Shown one piece after another: positions 35,240-43,776 of a stretch of 64,000 nucleotides of DNA. Made by a program: the position numbers and the translations under genes. This DNA is from JAFGNB01 sp050304135 (GTDB lineage: Bacteria; Fibrobacterota; Chitinivibrionia; Chitinivibrionales; Chitinispirillaceae): assembly GCA_050304135.1 (NCBI GenBank), contig JBNLDC010000078.1, positions 1-64,000 on the forward strand. The letters are read 5' to 3'. Below the pieces are notes generated by a model. That model made no database searches, was not told the origin of the DNA, and worked only from the letters and a program-made list of their open reading frames with translations. Each line of letters opens with the position of its first letter. Positions within the stretch are counted from its first letter, which is position 1.

Positions 35240-36316
35240 TTACGGGAAAGGAACAAACCGGATATATGCCTCGTACGCGAAATGAACTCCCAGATCGGTC
35301 TGTGCAGTGGTGTCAATAGTTACCCCATAGGTAACACCCTGCAGAAAACGATCCTCCCCAGTACGGCAGTTTCCCGATGAATCCACGGTGCACAACCGGA
35401 CATTAAGTAAATTACCGCCCTCCCACCAGAGAGTATCGATAACAACACTATCTTCATCTGAATACCCGTGAACAGCCTTGCCGGTACTGAATGCATCCAT
35501 CCCATGACTGAACTGAATCTGCATATCTCTAATTACCCGATCATACGCCTGGTTGGTGTCTGGTGCCTGATCTGAATAAATCATGTTTTCAAGTACATAC
35601 GGAAGGCCGAGCGGTTCACGCCAGCCACAGGGATGCGGCGTCCATCTCACCGCAGGCAGATCAGGAAGTGTGTAGAGTTCAGCCTCACAACCGGGTTCTG
35701 CCTTGAGCCCATAGAAATGTTCCCTTTTCAGGCTGGTACGGTAGAGCACAAGATTGAGAGTTCCCGAGGGGACATCATGCAGCGTAATTTCACCGTTCGT
35801 GTCGGCGGAGTCCACATACTCGGTACCGACAATCCGTGCAGCGATAAAATGATCCTCTTCGAGGTCAATTTCCGTGTAGTTCCTGAGGGTGACCGTCGCC
35901 GGATCATCAACCACCATTGCGATCGGGTCCTCCATACCGGCACTGTGTTCAAATGTCTCAAGCGCCACCAGATTGTGATAGGAGGCGACAAGCGTATAGG
36001 CACCGGTATGTATGGAATCGAAAGAGAAGTTCCCATTGATATCAGCATACGTGGTATCAAAATAGATTGCTCTCACCATCAGACTAATATCGTCTTCAGG
36101 AACAGGGTAGGTTTCACTCGAAAATCCCGGATCCGCACCACGACGCGCGAGTACAACCCGTGCTCCCGGCGCCTTTTCGCCATTGCTCAACCGCATCGTC
36201 ACCGTCCCTGTTACCGGCATACACGGATTACCGACATCGGATCCGCCACCGCATCCGACAAGCATACCACAGAGAAACAGAAGAGCCGGTACGATACCGG
36301 CTAGACGAACTATCAT
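35240..36316 (-). CDS. Lipoprotein with regulatory-like Ig domains, partner of TIGR02147
   Basis: 358 residues with a lipoprotein signal (LFLCGMLVGCGGG). Residues 35-115 resemble a carboxypeptidase-regulatory-like domain (VTGTVTMRLSNGEKAPGARV, then DINGNFSFDSIHTGAYTLVAS). A second unit of the same kind is at about 160-190 (TNGEITLHDVPSGTLNLVLY). The C-terminal half is beta-rich with no known motif. Its ATG overlaps the stop of the upstream TIGR02147 gene (ATGA), so the two are translationally coupled. The pair at 58324-61994 has the same design. Confidence 0.8.
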   Translation of the reverse strand: MIVRLAGIVPALLFLCGMLVGCGGGSDVGNPCMPVTGTVTMRLSNGEKAPGARVVLARRGADPGFSSETYPVPEDDISLMVRAIYFDTTYADINGNFSFDSIHTGAYTLVASYHNLVALETFEHSAGMEDPIAMVVDDPATVTLRNYTEIDLEEDHFIAARIVGTEYVDSADTNGEITLHDVPSGTLNLVLYRTSLKREHFYGLKAEPGCEAELYTLPDLPAVRWTPHPCGWREPLGLPYVLENMIYSDQAPDTNQAYDRVIRDMQIQFSHGMDAFSTGKAVHGYSDEDSVVIDTLWWEGGNLLNVRLCTVDSSGNCRTGEDRFLQGVTYGVTIDTTAQTDLGVHFAYEAYIRFVPFP

Positions 36317-37212
36317 TCTTCCTCCGAATCTTCGGAAAGCCGACCGGACCGGTCAGGCGTGACAAGAGGGAAAAACTGAAAATTCAACTGATACACCTGA
36401 TCAGCATCGGTACTGTTGGCGGCTAGTACCAGCATTTTTTTCCGGAACTCCCGCAGGAGTACCTTGACGTTCTCAACTTCCCTTCGCGCGACCCTGAGGG
36501 TGGTCCCGCTGATCTCACGCTCGTCGCTTTTAAACCGCGTAATCGCCTCGCCGCCCCGCCGTATCATCTGCCGGTGATACTCGGCAGCCTTGACCGAATG
36601 CACCTGGTGACCGGTGGCAATCGTCCGGTCGGTGGCACGCAACCGCCCATCGACCTTTGATAGAAGCCCCAGCCGTTTGAGCAGTGCAAGCGACTGCGAT
36701 GCTTCGAATGGTGTAATCTGCGGAGAGAGCACCCGGGCGATCCATTTGGGACTGTTCCTGAAATCGGGCAGCTCGACAACCTCACGCAGCGCAAGATGAT
36801 ACCACTGGGAGAGCACATCAAATCGATCTTCGTCGAGACGGGAGGGATCTTCAGCCCTTTTGAGCTCAATGAGTTCATTCAGATACTTTTCCTGTTCTGC
36901 CAGAGAATCGCTCTGATTAAACAGAACAAGCGTAAGAAAATAGTGTCGGGCGATTCCCTCGATCTTAAGTGCCGAAGCGAACCTGTTGGCCGCTTCGAGG
37001 CTCAGATTTCGCTTGCCGTCGATCACATGTTTGAGTGCCGTGGGAGATTTGAATCCGGCTTTTTGAACAATATACCGATGTGAGAATACAGCGGAGCGCT
37101 GCCGAAGAGACGCAACCAGATCTTTCAGAAATAGGCGATAGTCATAATAGTTGAAAATATTGGGTGTTGAACCGCTATCCACTGTTTGTGCCATACCAAT
37201 AGTATACACCAT
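36313..37212 (-). CDS. TIGR02147 family protein
   Basis: About 299 residues; ATG 37212, GTG 37209 and ATG 37194 are all possible, and GGAGG lies just upstream of the first two. The opening PNIFNYYDYRLFLKDLVASL is the family hallmark, followed by an HTH-like stretch at about 40-75 (YIVQKAGFKSPTALKHVIDGKRNLSLEAANRFASAL). The C-terminal half has IARVLSPQITPFEASQSLALLKRLGLL and ends in LNFQFFPLV. TIGR02147 was defined on Fibrobacter paralogs and has no assigned function; DNA binding is my inference. It forms an ATGA-coupled unit with the lipoprotein gene that follows it. Confidence 0.88.
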   Translation of the reverse strand: MVYTIGMAQTVDSGSTPNIFNYYDYRLFLKDLVASLRQRSAVFSHRYIVQKAGFKSPTALKHVIDGKRNLSLEAANRFASALKIEGIARHYFLTLVLFNQSDSLAEQEKYLNELIELKRAEDPSRLDEDRFDVLSQWYHLALREVVELPDFRNSPKWIARVLSPQITPFEASQSLALLKRLGLLSKVDGRLRATDRTIATGHQVHSVKAAEYHRQMIRRGGEAITRFKSDEREISGTTLRVARREVENVKVLLREFRKKMLVLAANSTDADQVYQLNFQFFPLVTPDRSGRLSEDSEEE

Positions 37213-37246
37213 TTCCTCCGGCACCTCAATTGAAACACCAACATTC

Positions 37247-37263
37247 GTATTCTTTCAGAATAC
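37247..37263. promoter_or_regulatory. Inverted repeat upstream of the TIGR02147 gene
   Basis: GTATTC-tttca-GAATAC, perfect six-base arms, lies 35-50 bases upstream of the TIGR02147 start and about 115 bases upstream of the divergent gene. It could be an operator for either unit. Confidence 0.45.
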
Positions 37264-37378
37264 ACCACTCGATGCAAACCAGTTGGTCGATGCCCTAAAA
37301 ATAATGTATACTATAATAGGACAATAGATCGTGTTCCTGTCCGAAATATAACGGTACATCGATCCATCAGGAGTGGGT

Positions 37379-37885
37379 ATGTTCAGTCGTATTATTGTGA
37401 CGATTTTCTGTTTAGCCGCGATGGGTTTCAGTCAATCCGAAGATGCCTATTCAAACGGAGATGACGAAAAAAAAGCAGGCGGGCTTTTTGACCCATCCCG
37501 TTTTTCGATTCACAACAGTTTGAGCTTCGGGGCAATGAGTTCAACGGGCAGCAGCGGGCTGCAGTCACAGAGTCTCTATACCACCATGATGCGGTATCAG
37601 TTCGCGGCACCGGTCACGCTTAATCTGAATTTCGGACTTCCCATTCATTCCACAATCACTTCAGCACAGAATCTTACCTCGGGTAATCTGCAATCACTCG
37701 ATTACTTTAAAAGTATGCCTATCGAAATGTCTCTGAGCTGGCAGCCGACACAGAACACCCTCCTGCAGTTGAATATTATAAAAGCCCCTGCAGGCGGCTA
37801 TTTCTACAATAGTTTCGGTTATGATGAGTGGCGATATGGCGACCGGTGGGATATGATGCATCGCCGCAACATGGATCAGCCATAA
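37379..37885 (+). CDS. Small secreted, probably outer-membrane-associated protein
   Basis: 168 residues from ATG 37379 (AGGAG five bases upstream); a GTG at 37373 is in frame but too close to that site. A signal peptide (MFSRIIVTIFCLAAMGFSQS) is followed by alternating beta-strand patterns ending in aromatic residues (SLYTTMMRYQFAAPVTLNLNFGLPI; IEMSLSWQPTQNTLLQLNII), which resemble part of an outer-membrane barrel. It is transcribed divergently from the TIGR02147 operon; TATACT and TATAAT boxes occur near 37308-37317. Function unknown. Confidence 0.7.
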   Translation: MFSRIIVTIFCLAAMGFSQSEDAYSNGDDEKKAGGLFDPSRFSIHNSLSFGAMSSTGSSGLQSQSLYTTMMRYQFAAPVTLNLNFGLPIHSTITSAQNLTSGNLQSLDYFKSMPIEMSLSWQPTQNTLLQLNIIKAPAGGYFYNSFGYDEWRYGDRWDMMHRRNMDQP

Positions 37886-37925
37886 ATACTACTAACGTAA
37901 CTGAACCTGTATCGACCGCGCGATA

Positions 37926-38171
37926 TTAATCCATTCCAGTTACTTCAATATTAGGTGTATTTTTATCTTCGAGGTTGAGTCCAACCTTCTGCCATAATTC
38001 CGCTGTCAGTATAACCCTGCCCTTTCGCGGCTTGAAGGTTTCCATCACCGCATGAATTTCCTTATCGACATCTTTTTTTATAAGATTGAAATTCTTTCTG
38101 AAATAATCATAAAGTTCCCACCGGGTATGCCAGCGAAATTTATCCGTCCGTTCCTGATTGGTGTTTTCCAT
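37926..38171 (-). CDS. Small hypothetical protein downstream of ispE
   Basis: 81 residues with AAGGA about eight bases before the ATG. It lies 15 bases after ispE on the same strand, so it is probably co-transcribed. It is charged and aromatic-rich (FRWHTRWELYDYFRKNFNLIKKDVD) with a later segment KPRKGRVILTAELWQKVGLN. SpoVG was considered because spoVG often neighbours ispE, but its motifs do not fit. No signal or membrane segment. Confidence 0.65.
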   Translation of the reverse strand: MENTNQERTDKFRWHTRWELYDYFRKNFNLIKKDVDKEIHAVMETFKPRKGRVILTAELWQKVGLNLEDKNTPNIEVTGMD

Positions 38172-38186
38172 CCGGTTAGATCCTTT

Positions 38187-39041
38187 TCAAGGTAGCGATA
38201 ACGTTGACGCGATTATGGTACGACACGGTATTTTTTTCTGAAGTACGGCTGCATCCACCCCATCGGGAACGATACCGAAAACCGTTGACCCGGATCCGGA
38301 AAGAACGGCCGTGGAACACCCCGCATCAAGCAGTTCCTGTTTGAGTGTAGCAAGAGCCGGGTGTGCTGCGAACACCGAAGCTTCAAAATCATTATGTATA
38401 GATGATACGACTCCCTGCATATCATTGGCAAGACAATAATTTTTCATACTTTCAGTCAGATCAATGCGTTTACCTATTTTTCCGTAATCGAGACCCCGAT
38501 AAGCTTCTACCGTGGAAACACCGAAATCAGGAATCGCCAGGATGAAGGTCAACTTGATACCGGTTGCAATTGGAGTGCAGACCCCTGTAGCTTCGGTATC
38601 GAAAGCGGTATGACCGTAAAAATAGAAGGGAACATCCATACCGAGAACCCTTCCCAGTTTCATGAGCTGCCGACGCGAAAGGTGCAGTTTCCAGAGTTCA
38701 CTGAGCATCATGAGCGTTGTGGCGGCGTTGGCGCTCCCACCGGCAAGGCCGCCTTGTACCGGAATTCGCTTGGCAATGGTAATATGAACAGAATGGTCAA
38801 CCTTATATTCACGCTGTAGAAGAGTGACCGCCTGCAGACAGAGGTTATGCTCATTGCACGGTACCCGCGGATCATTGCACTCGAGTGACAACCGGTTCGC
38901 CGGTTCAATGGTTATGGTATCACAAAGATCAATCTGATGTTTTACCGTACCCAGCTCATGGTACCCCTTCCAGAGACCATCCTGTATTTTGCTTATGACA
39001 TCAAGAGCCAGTGTCAGCCGGGTGTAGGAGTTGCTCACCAT
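38187..39041 (-). CDS. ispE: 4-diphosphocytidyl-2-C-methyl-D-erythritol kinase IspE
   Basis: 284 residues, normal length. GHMP-kinase fold: N-terminal VISKIQDGLWKGYHELGTVKHQIDLCD, ATP loop KRIPVQGGLAGGSANAATTL near residue 98, LGMDVPFYFYGHTAFDTEATG with the catalytic Asp, and C-terminal STAVLSGSGSTVFGIV. It phosphorylates CDP-methylerythritol in the MEP pathway of isoprenoid synthesis. The usual N-terminal 'PAKINLxL' reads RLTLALDV, a slightly divergent start. It is followed by the small gene at 37926. Confidence 0.93.
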   Translation of the reverse strand: MVSNSYTRLTLALDVISKIQDGLWKGYHELGTVKHQIDLCDTITIEPANRLSLECNDPRVPCNEHNLCLQAVTLLQREYKVDHSVHITIAKRIPVQGGLAGGSANAATTLMMLSELWKLHLSRRQLMKLGRVLGMDVPFYFYGHTAFDTEATGVCTPIATGIKLTFILAIPDFGVSTVEAYRGLDYGKIGKRIDLTESMKNYCLANDMQGVVSSIHNDFEASVFAAHPALATLKQELLDAGCSTAVLSGSGSTVFGIVPDGVDAAVLQKKIPCRTIIASTLSLP

Positions 39042-39214
39042 CGGTTCCTCCGTTCATTATATCGCTTTTAACAATATAACATTTTCATGGTACCTTCGAA
39101 TGAATTGCATCGACCTTACCGCAGGAAAGTCCGGCAGAAGTATTTTTAACCGCACAGAGGGTTCGAACAGGGCTGTAACAGAAACTGCCATAATGGTTGG
39201 AGAAAGCAAGAACA

Positions 39215-40069
39215 GTGATCACCCGGACGGTACACCGAAGATTTGTCAGTCAACCACCAACGACCGTCTTGCTTCTGTTACTCATTGTTTTTTCTGCAGC
39301 AGGCGGAGCTCCGGTGCGGTCTGATCGTGAATTTCCCTATCGCCTTACCGTCAGGGATGCGGCAATCGCAGGAGGCGGTGCAGTACTGCTCGGATCGGGA
39401 ATAGTGGCAGGATACCTCCAGCAGGAACACTATACCCCTCCCGCAACACATCTTAATCCCCGCACGATTTCCCCCTTTGACCGACCGGCAACCGCATACT
39501 ACCATCCATCACTCGACATGGCGGGAGATCTGCTCCTTGGCGGCCTTCTTCTCGCGTCACCATCCGCTGCAGGCTTCGGAACATTCAGAAACGGAGCGTG
39601 GAAAAATCTATTCACCCTTGCGGCTCTCTATGGTGAAACGGTTGTCTATTCACTGGCGGCAAGCTCCTGGTCCAAGGCGCTGGTGAGCCGCTACCGTCCC
39701 TACCTTTACAATGGCGATATCAGCCAGACAACCCGTCTCGAGCTCGCCTCACACGATGACGCACGCCGATCTTTTTTTTCCCGTCATACCGCACTGGCGT
39801 TCAGTTCAGCAGTATTTTTCTCCACTGTTGCCGCGGATATCATGGATCCCGAGTGGTACACACGAGCCGCACAGATCGCCTCGCTGGGAGTAGCGACGGG
39901 CATCGGAATATCCCGTGTGGCTTCCGGGGAACATTTTACGAGCGACGTTTTGGCGGGTGCTGCAGCAGGTGCGGTTATCGGTTTTCTTGTTCCCCGTATG
40001 CACCGGAGCAGTTCCCGTGCAACGGTTTCCTGCTCGGGAAACGGTATTGCAGTGAGTTTGAGCTATTGA
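39215..40069 (+). CDS. PAP2-family membrane phosphatase
   Basis: About 284 residues. GTG 39215 is preferred because GGAGAAAG lies upstream and a signal peptide follows (TTVLLLLLIVFSAAGGA); TTG 39197 is the alternative, and no ATG is in frame. The three acid-phosphatase signatures are intact: KALVSRYRPYL (KxxxxxxRP), RSFFSRHTALAFSSAVF (SRH) and SRVASGEHFTSDVLAG (RxxxxxHxxxD). Hydrophobic helices surround them. The active site would face the periplasm, acting on lipid phosphates such as undecaprenyl diphosphate or on phosphatidates. It ends six bases from the convergent kinase gene. Confidence 0.9.
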   Translation: MITRTVHRRFVSQPPTTVLLLLLIVFSAAGGAPVRSDREFPYRLTVRDAAIAGGGAVLLGSGIVAGYLQQEHYTPPATHLNPRTISPFDRPATAYYHPSLDMAGDLLLGGLLLASPSAAGFGTFRNGAWKNLFTLAALYGETVVYSLAASSWSKALVSRYRPYLYNGDISQTTRLELASHDDARRSFFSRHTALAFSSAVFFSTVAADIMDPEWYTRAAQIASLGVATGIGISRVASGEHFTSDVLAGAAAGAVIGFLVPRMHRSSSRATVSCSGNGIAVSLSY

Positions 40070-40074
40070 GCGAA

Positions 40075-42495
40075 TCAGTCCGCTTCTACAGCTTCACAGC
40101 CAAGAACATCCTGCACCATGCGCAGCAGATCAACACTCCGGAACGGCTTCTGCAAAAAAGACCGCGCACCCTTGTCGAGCACACTTTGCACCCTCCCGTC
40201 AACGGTGTACCCGGATACCAGAATCACCTTGATGCCGGGATCAAGCTCAAGCAACTGCTCGAACGTATTGCGCCCATCAATCCCGGGAAGCACCATATCA
40301 AGAATGACCAGATCGATTTTACCGGTAAACTTGATGAACAGTTGCACGCCTTCGAGGCCGTCGCCGGCGGTGATCACCGTGAATCCGCACTTACGTAACG
40401 CAAGTGCCACGGTATCCCGAATATCAATCTCATCATCGATCACCAGCACGGTCCCCTTGCCGAACAACACCGGAGCGGCAATGTGCGAATTCACTGCCGC
40501 GACCGGCGCGCTGTAAAGAGGAATTAGAATGGTAAACACCGTTCCACCGCCGACGGTACTTTTCACATCGATATGTCCGCGGTGGCTTGAAATGGTTCCG
40601 TAGACTGCGGCAAGTCCGAGACCGGTCCCTTCGCCTTCCGGTTTGGTGGTGTAAAACGGTTCAAATATTCTGCTCACTACCTCCGGCGGCATACCGACAC
40701 CGGTATCACGCACCTTAAGACAGACATAGGTACCAGCCGGACAGGAAGGATGCTCCCCATCCTCTTCGTTGTCGATAGTCACGGCATGTATCTCGTAGGT
40801 GATCGTACCACCCTCGGGCATTGCATCCCGTGAGTTGAGCCCGAGATTAAGCAGTGCATTCTGCAACTGCCCCGGATCCCCCATGACATGCAGCTGTCCG
40901 TCGGCGGCAACCAGCGAGAGGGCGATTGATTTGTCGATGCTGTGCTGCAGCAGCCCCACGACCTCGTGTATAACCGCTGTCATATTGACCGGCTTCATAA
41001 CGAAATTACCGTGCCGTGAAAAAGCGAGCAGTTTTTTAACCAGATCCGCCGATCGCGAAACAGCCTGATGAATACGGGAAATAAATTCACCGATACCGGG
41101 GTGTTCATTGACATCCTGAATTATGTCGGCATACCCGAGAATACAGCCGAGTTGGTTGTTGATATCATGAGCAATTCCGCCGGCAAGCTGTCCGACCGCC
41201 TCCATCTTTTCCATCTGACGCAACTGCGCCTCGAGTTTGATCTGTTCACGTTCCGCCCGGAGCCGGAGAATTTCAGAGGCGGCCATGGCTGCAAGGATCT
41301 CCATACTACCGCGTGCCATGGCGGGCAGTGTGAGGGGTGACCGCGAAAACACTTCCAGTATCCCGAGCACCGTGCCGTCATCGGCCTCAAGCGGCACGGC
41401 AGCATAGCCGGTGATACCCAGACGTTTGAGTTCATTATCCCCTGGGAACTGTTCGCCGACATTTTCCTCTATGGCGACAAACCCGTCGGCGATCGCTTTT
41501 CGTGCCGGAGAATGTTCAAGGAGGAATGTATACTCATCTACACGCAAGCCGTTGAGCTGCATCGAGAGCACCCTGCATTCACCGCTGGACGAGAGTTCTC
41601 CCACCAGTGCGCCGTCACAGCCGATCCAGTCACAGAGAAGCCGCACAATCCGATGAAAAAAATCAACGCCGTGCACCCCGACGGTACTCTGGATCAGTCG
41701 CTGAAATGCATCTTCCGTCAACCGGTACTCGGTAATATCGAGCAGGGCGCTGACGTAACCGCCGATAATCCCCTCTTCCAGAAAATAGGGTGCCCGATGA
41801 ATGATGATCGTGTGGGGACGCCCGTCGCTGAGCGTCAATTCACGTTCGAAAGTACGAGCCACCGCATCGTTCTCATTCTGCATCAGTTCATCCATCAGCA
41901 GACGCAGCGGTTCCGGAGCATCGCCCATCTCCTGCAAATGCAGCAGGCGGTCGCGATTCACTCCGGTAATCTCCTCAAACCTGCTGTTACACCCGAGAAT
42001 ATCACCGGCGGGATTGAAGTACACCATCGGTAAATTGATCGCCTCGAGCAGCGTCCGCTGGAAAAGCAGGTTGCGTCTGGTTTCCTGATTGAGTTCGCGA
42101 TACTGCTCCTCGCGCTCACGGACGGCCTTAACCATACTCCTGATACTCTCGGCAAGCGCTTCGAGTTCAACGTGCCGCTGTGGAGGAATCATGGTGGAAT
42201 AATCACCCTGTGCAACCTTTCGCGCATTATGACTCAGATAGGCGAAGAGTTGTGATAACCAGCGGGCGAAAAACCATCCGCCAAGAGCACTGAGAATGCC
42301 AAATGCGGCAAACAGGACGATAAAAAAAATGGTAAGTCCTTCTTTGTGAATACTGCGGGTTCCATTGCCATTGCTCAGAACCAGAAATAGAAACAATGTG
42401 CCGCTTACCGCTACCGGGATGGTTGAATAAAGTACGAAACGCCAGATGATTGATGCCGCAAACGTGGGCCGGCGTTTTGACGGAAAAGTGCTCAT
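40075..42495 (-). CDS. Hybrid sensor histidine kinase (HAMP-PAS-GAF-HK-REC)
   Basis: 806 residues. Two membrane helices (about 18-42 and 54-76) with little between them, then HAMP (FAYLSHNARKVAQGDYSTM), PAS at about 145-255 (MVYFNPAGDILGCNSRFEEITG), GAF at about 270-420 and a HisKA domain with LAGGIAHDINNQLG (His about 442). The ATPase boxes are complete: NLGLNSRDAM, DTGVGM, FEPFYTTKPEGEGTGLGL. The C-terminal receiver has VIDDE, LVILDMVLPG (phospho-Asp near 731) and LQKPF. The near absence of a periplasmic loop suggests membrane or cytoplasmic sensing. No separate response regulator adjoins it. Confidence 0.95.
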   Translation of the reverse strand: MSTFPSKRRPTFAASIIWRFVLYSTIPVAVSGTLFLFLVLSNGNGTRSIHKEGLTIFFIVLFAAFGILSALGGWFFARWLSQLFAYLSHNARKVAQGDYSTMIPPQRHVELEALAESIRSMVKAVREREEQYRELNQETRRNLLFQRTLLEAINLPMVYFNPAGDILGCNSRFEEITGVNRDRLLHLQEMGDAPEPLRLLMDELMQNENDAVARTFERELTLSDGRPHTIIIHRAPYFLEEGIIGGYVSALLDITEYRLTEDAFQRLIQSTVGVHGVDFFHRIVRLLCDWIGCDGALVGELSSSGECRVLSMQLNGLRVDEYTFLLEHSPARKAIADGFVAIEENVGEQFPGDNELKRLGITGYAAVPLEADDGTVLGILEVFSRSPLTLPAMARGSMEILAAMAASEILRLRAEREQIKLEAQLRQMEKMEAVGQLAGGIAHDINNQLGCILGYADIIQDVNEHPGIGEFISRIHQAVSRSADLVKKLLAFSRHGNFVMKPVNMTAVIHEVVGLLQHSIDKSIALSLVAADGQLHVMGDPGQLQNALLNLGLNSRDAMPEGGTITYEIHAVTIDNEEDGEHPSCPAGTYVCLKVRDTGVGMPPEVVSRIFEPFYTTKPEGEGTGLGLAAVYGTISSHRGHIDVKSTVGGGTVFTILIPLYSAPVAAVNSHIAAPVLFGKGTVLVIDDEIDIRDTVALALRKCGFTVITAGDGLEGVQLFIKFTGKIDLVILDMVLPGIDGRNTFEQLLELDPGIKVILVSGYTVDGRVQSVLDKGARSFLQKPFRSVDLLRMVQDVLGCEAVEAD

Positions 42496-42810
42496 GTGGT
42501 TACAATCCGTTTACATTCGTCAAACGTATTTTCCGCATCGCTGCGGATTCAATCAACAGTGGAAGGATGGCGATGGGATCGTTGCACCGGAATACAGCCG
42601 GAAACCGGTATTTATAATATCTACTTCATGCTTCCGCCGTGGTCAATAGATTCATAAACAGTCTCCCCGTAGTGTCGGCACAACTTGCAGGTATCTCACC
42701 GTACCGTTCCATTTTTCTTGCCTGTTTTTCTTAGCAACCGTATAATCTGTACCGGTATTGCGGTACTGCCGGGTACAGCTTTCCACCACGTCTCAAAGCA
42801 GAGGAATTAT

Positions 42811-43587
42811 ATGATCGCGTATGTTGAAGTTCCCCCCGAAGTTACCCGTATCGATGAAATGCTCAAACCGCTCGCTGCCGGGATCGTGCAACAGTGTGCG
42901 GAATGCGGGCGAACACAGCAGTGCGACAATACTACCGATCTGTTTGCCTCACTGCCGGAAAGCTGGGTTTTCATCAGAACTGGTGTCTTCAAATACTATT
43001 TCAACAAGCGGCTGATCCGCCTGTACTCCTCCGGTGATCTTATCTCCGTCGCTGCGGTTGCCGTCGAAAGCGGCTGTAGTTGTGTCAGTGAGTTCGGATC
43101 GGAAATCACCGTTTTCGAAACGGAACCACTCAGCATTCACTTCAGGGAGCATCCGGAAGTTGCTGAGCAGCTTCTTCACTACCAGACACTGCATGCGACA
43201 ATGATGCACCTGCTTTGTGCCGCATTCATGACGGATGATCTGCATCCGGATCTTGTAATCCGCAGTTACCATTCCGGAGAAATGATCATCGCACAGGGAG
43301 AACCGGCACGGGAAATCTACCAGATGATTCAGGGTACGGCTGTCGTTACGGTCAAGGATGTCGAAGTTGGATCGGTCAACGCCGGAGAGGTATTCGGTGA
43401 AATCAGTTTTTTCACGGAAAGCACCCGTAGCGCCTCCGTAAAAGCCAGAACAGAGTGTCTGGTGCAGGTAATGGGGAAAGAGGAATTCATCACGCTCGTG
43501 AAGATCAAACCCTCAGTCAATCTCGCGATATCGAAAACACTCTCGCAGCGAATTGTGGAGTCCAACAGAAAAATTGCCGGTGAATAA
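42811..43587 (+). CDS. Cyclic-nucleotide-binding protein, two cNMP-like domains
   Basis: 258 residues from ATG 42811 (GAGGA six bases upstream). The C-terminal domain (145-250) is a clear cNMP-binding fold: YHSGEMIIAQGEPAREIYQMIQGTAVV, then AGEVFGEISFFTESTRSASV. The phosphate-binding cassette has Thr-Arg-Ser in place of the usual PRTA. The N-terminal part (35-135) looks like a second, weaker copy with Cys residues (CAECGRTQQC at about 31-40). No HTH is present, so it is probably not a CRP-type activator. Stand-alone gene. Confidence 0.82.
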   Translation: MIAYVEVPPEVTRIDEMLKPLAAGIVQQCAECGRTQQCDNTTDLFASLPESWVFIRTGVFKYYFNKRLIRLYSSGDLISVAAVAVESGCSCVSEFGSEITVFETEPLSIHFREHPEVAEQLLHYQTLHATMMHLLCAAFMTDDLHPDLVIRSYHSGEMIIAQGEPAREIYQMIQGTAVVTVKDVEVGSVNAGEVFGEISFFTESTRSASVKARTECLVQVMGKEEFITLVKIKPSVNLAISKTLSQRIVESNRKIAGE

Positions 43588-43776
43588 CACCAGCCGGTAA
43601 GGAAATCCCTTTTTTCTCTGCTTTATTCCCCTATCCATTCTACCGGTCACGAGCGTCTTTATAGTATTTTCAATCGTACCCTACTATTTATTACCAAGCG
43701 GCTAAATTATTTATACTACCATGCCTGCTACAGGCGGAAACCGTATTTTTCACATGGACGGGATTGTACCATTGCA

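Noticed and set aside
37926..38171. SpoVG identity for the gene after ispE
   Set aside because: The position fits but the conserved SpoVG sequence does not.
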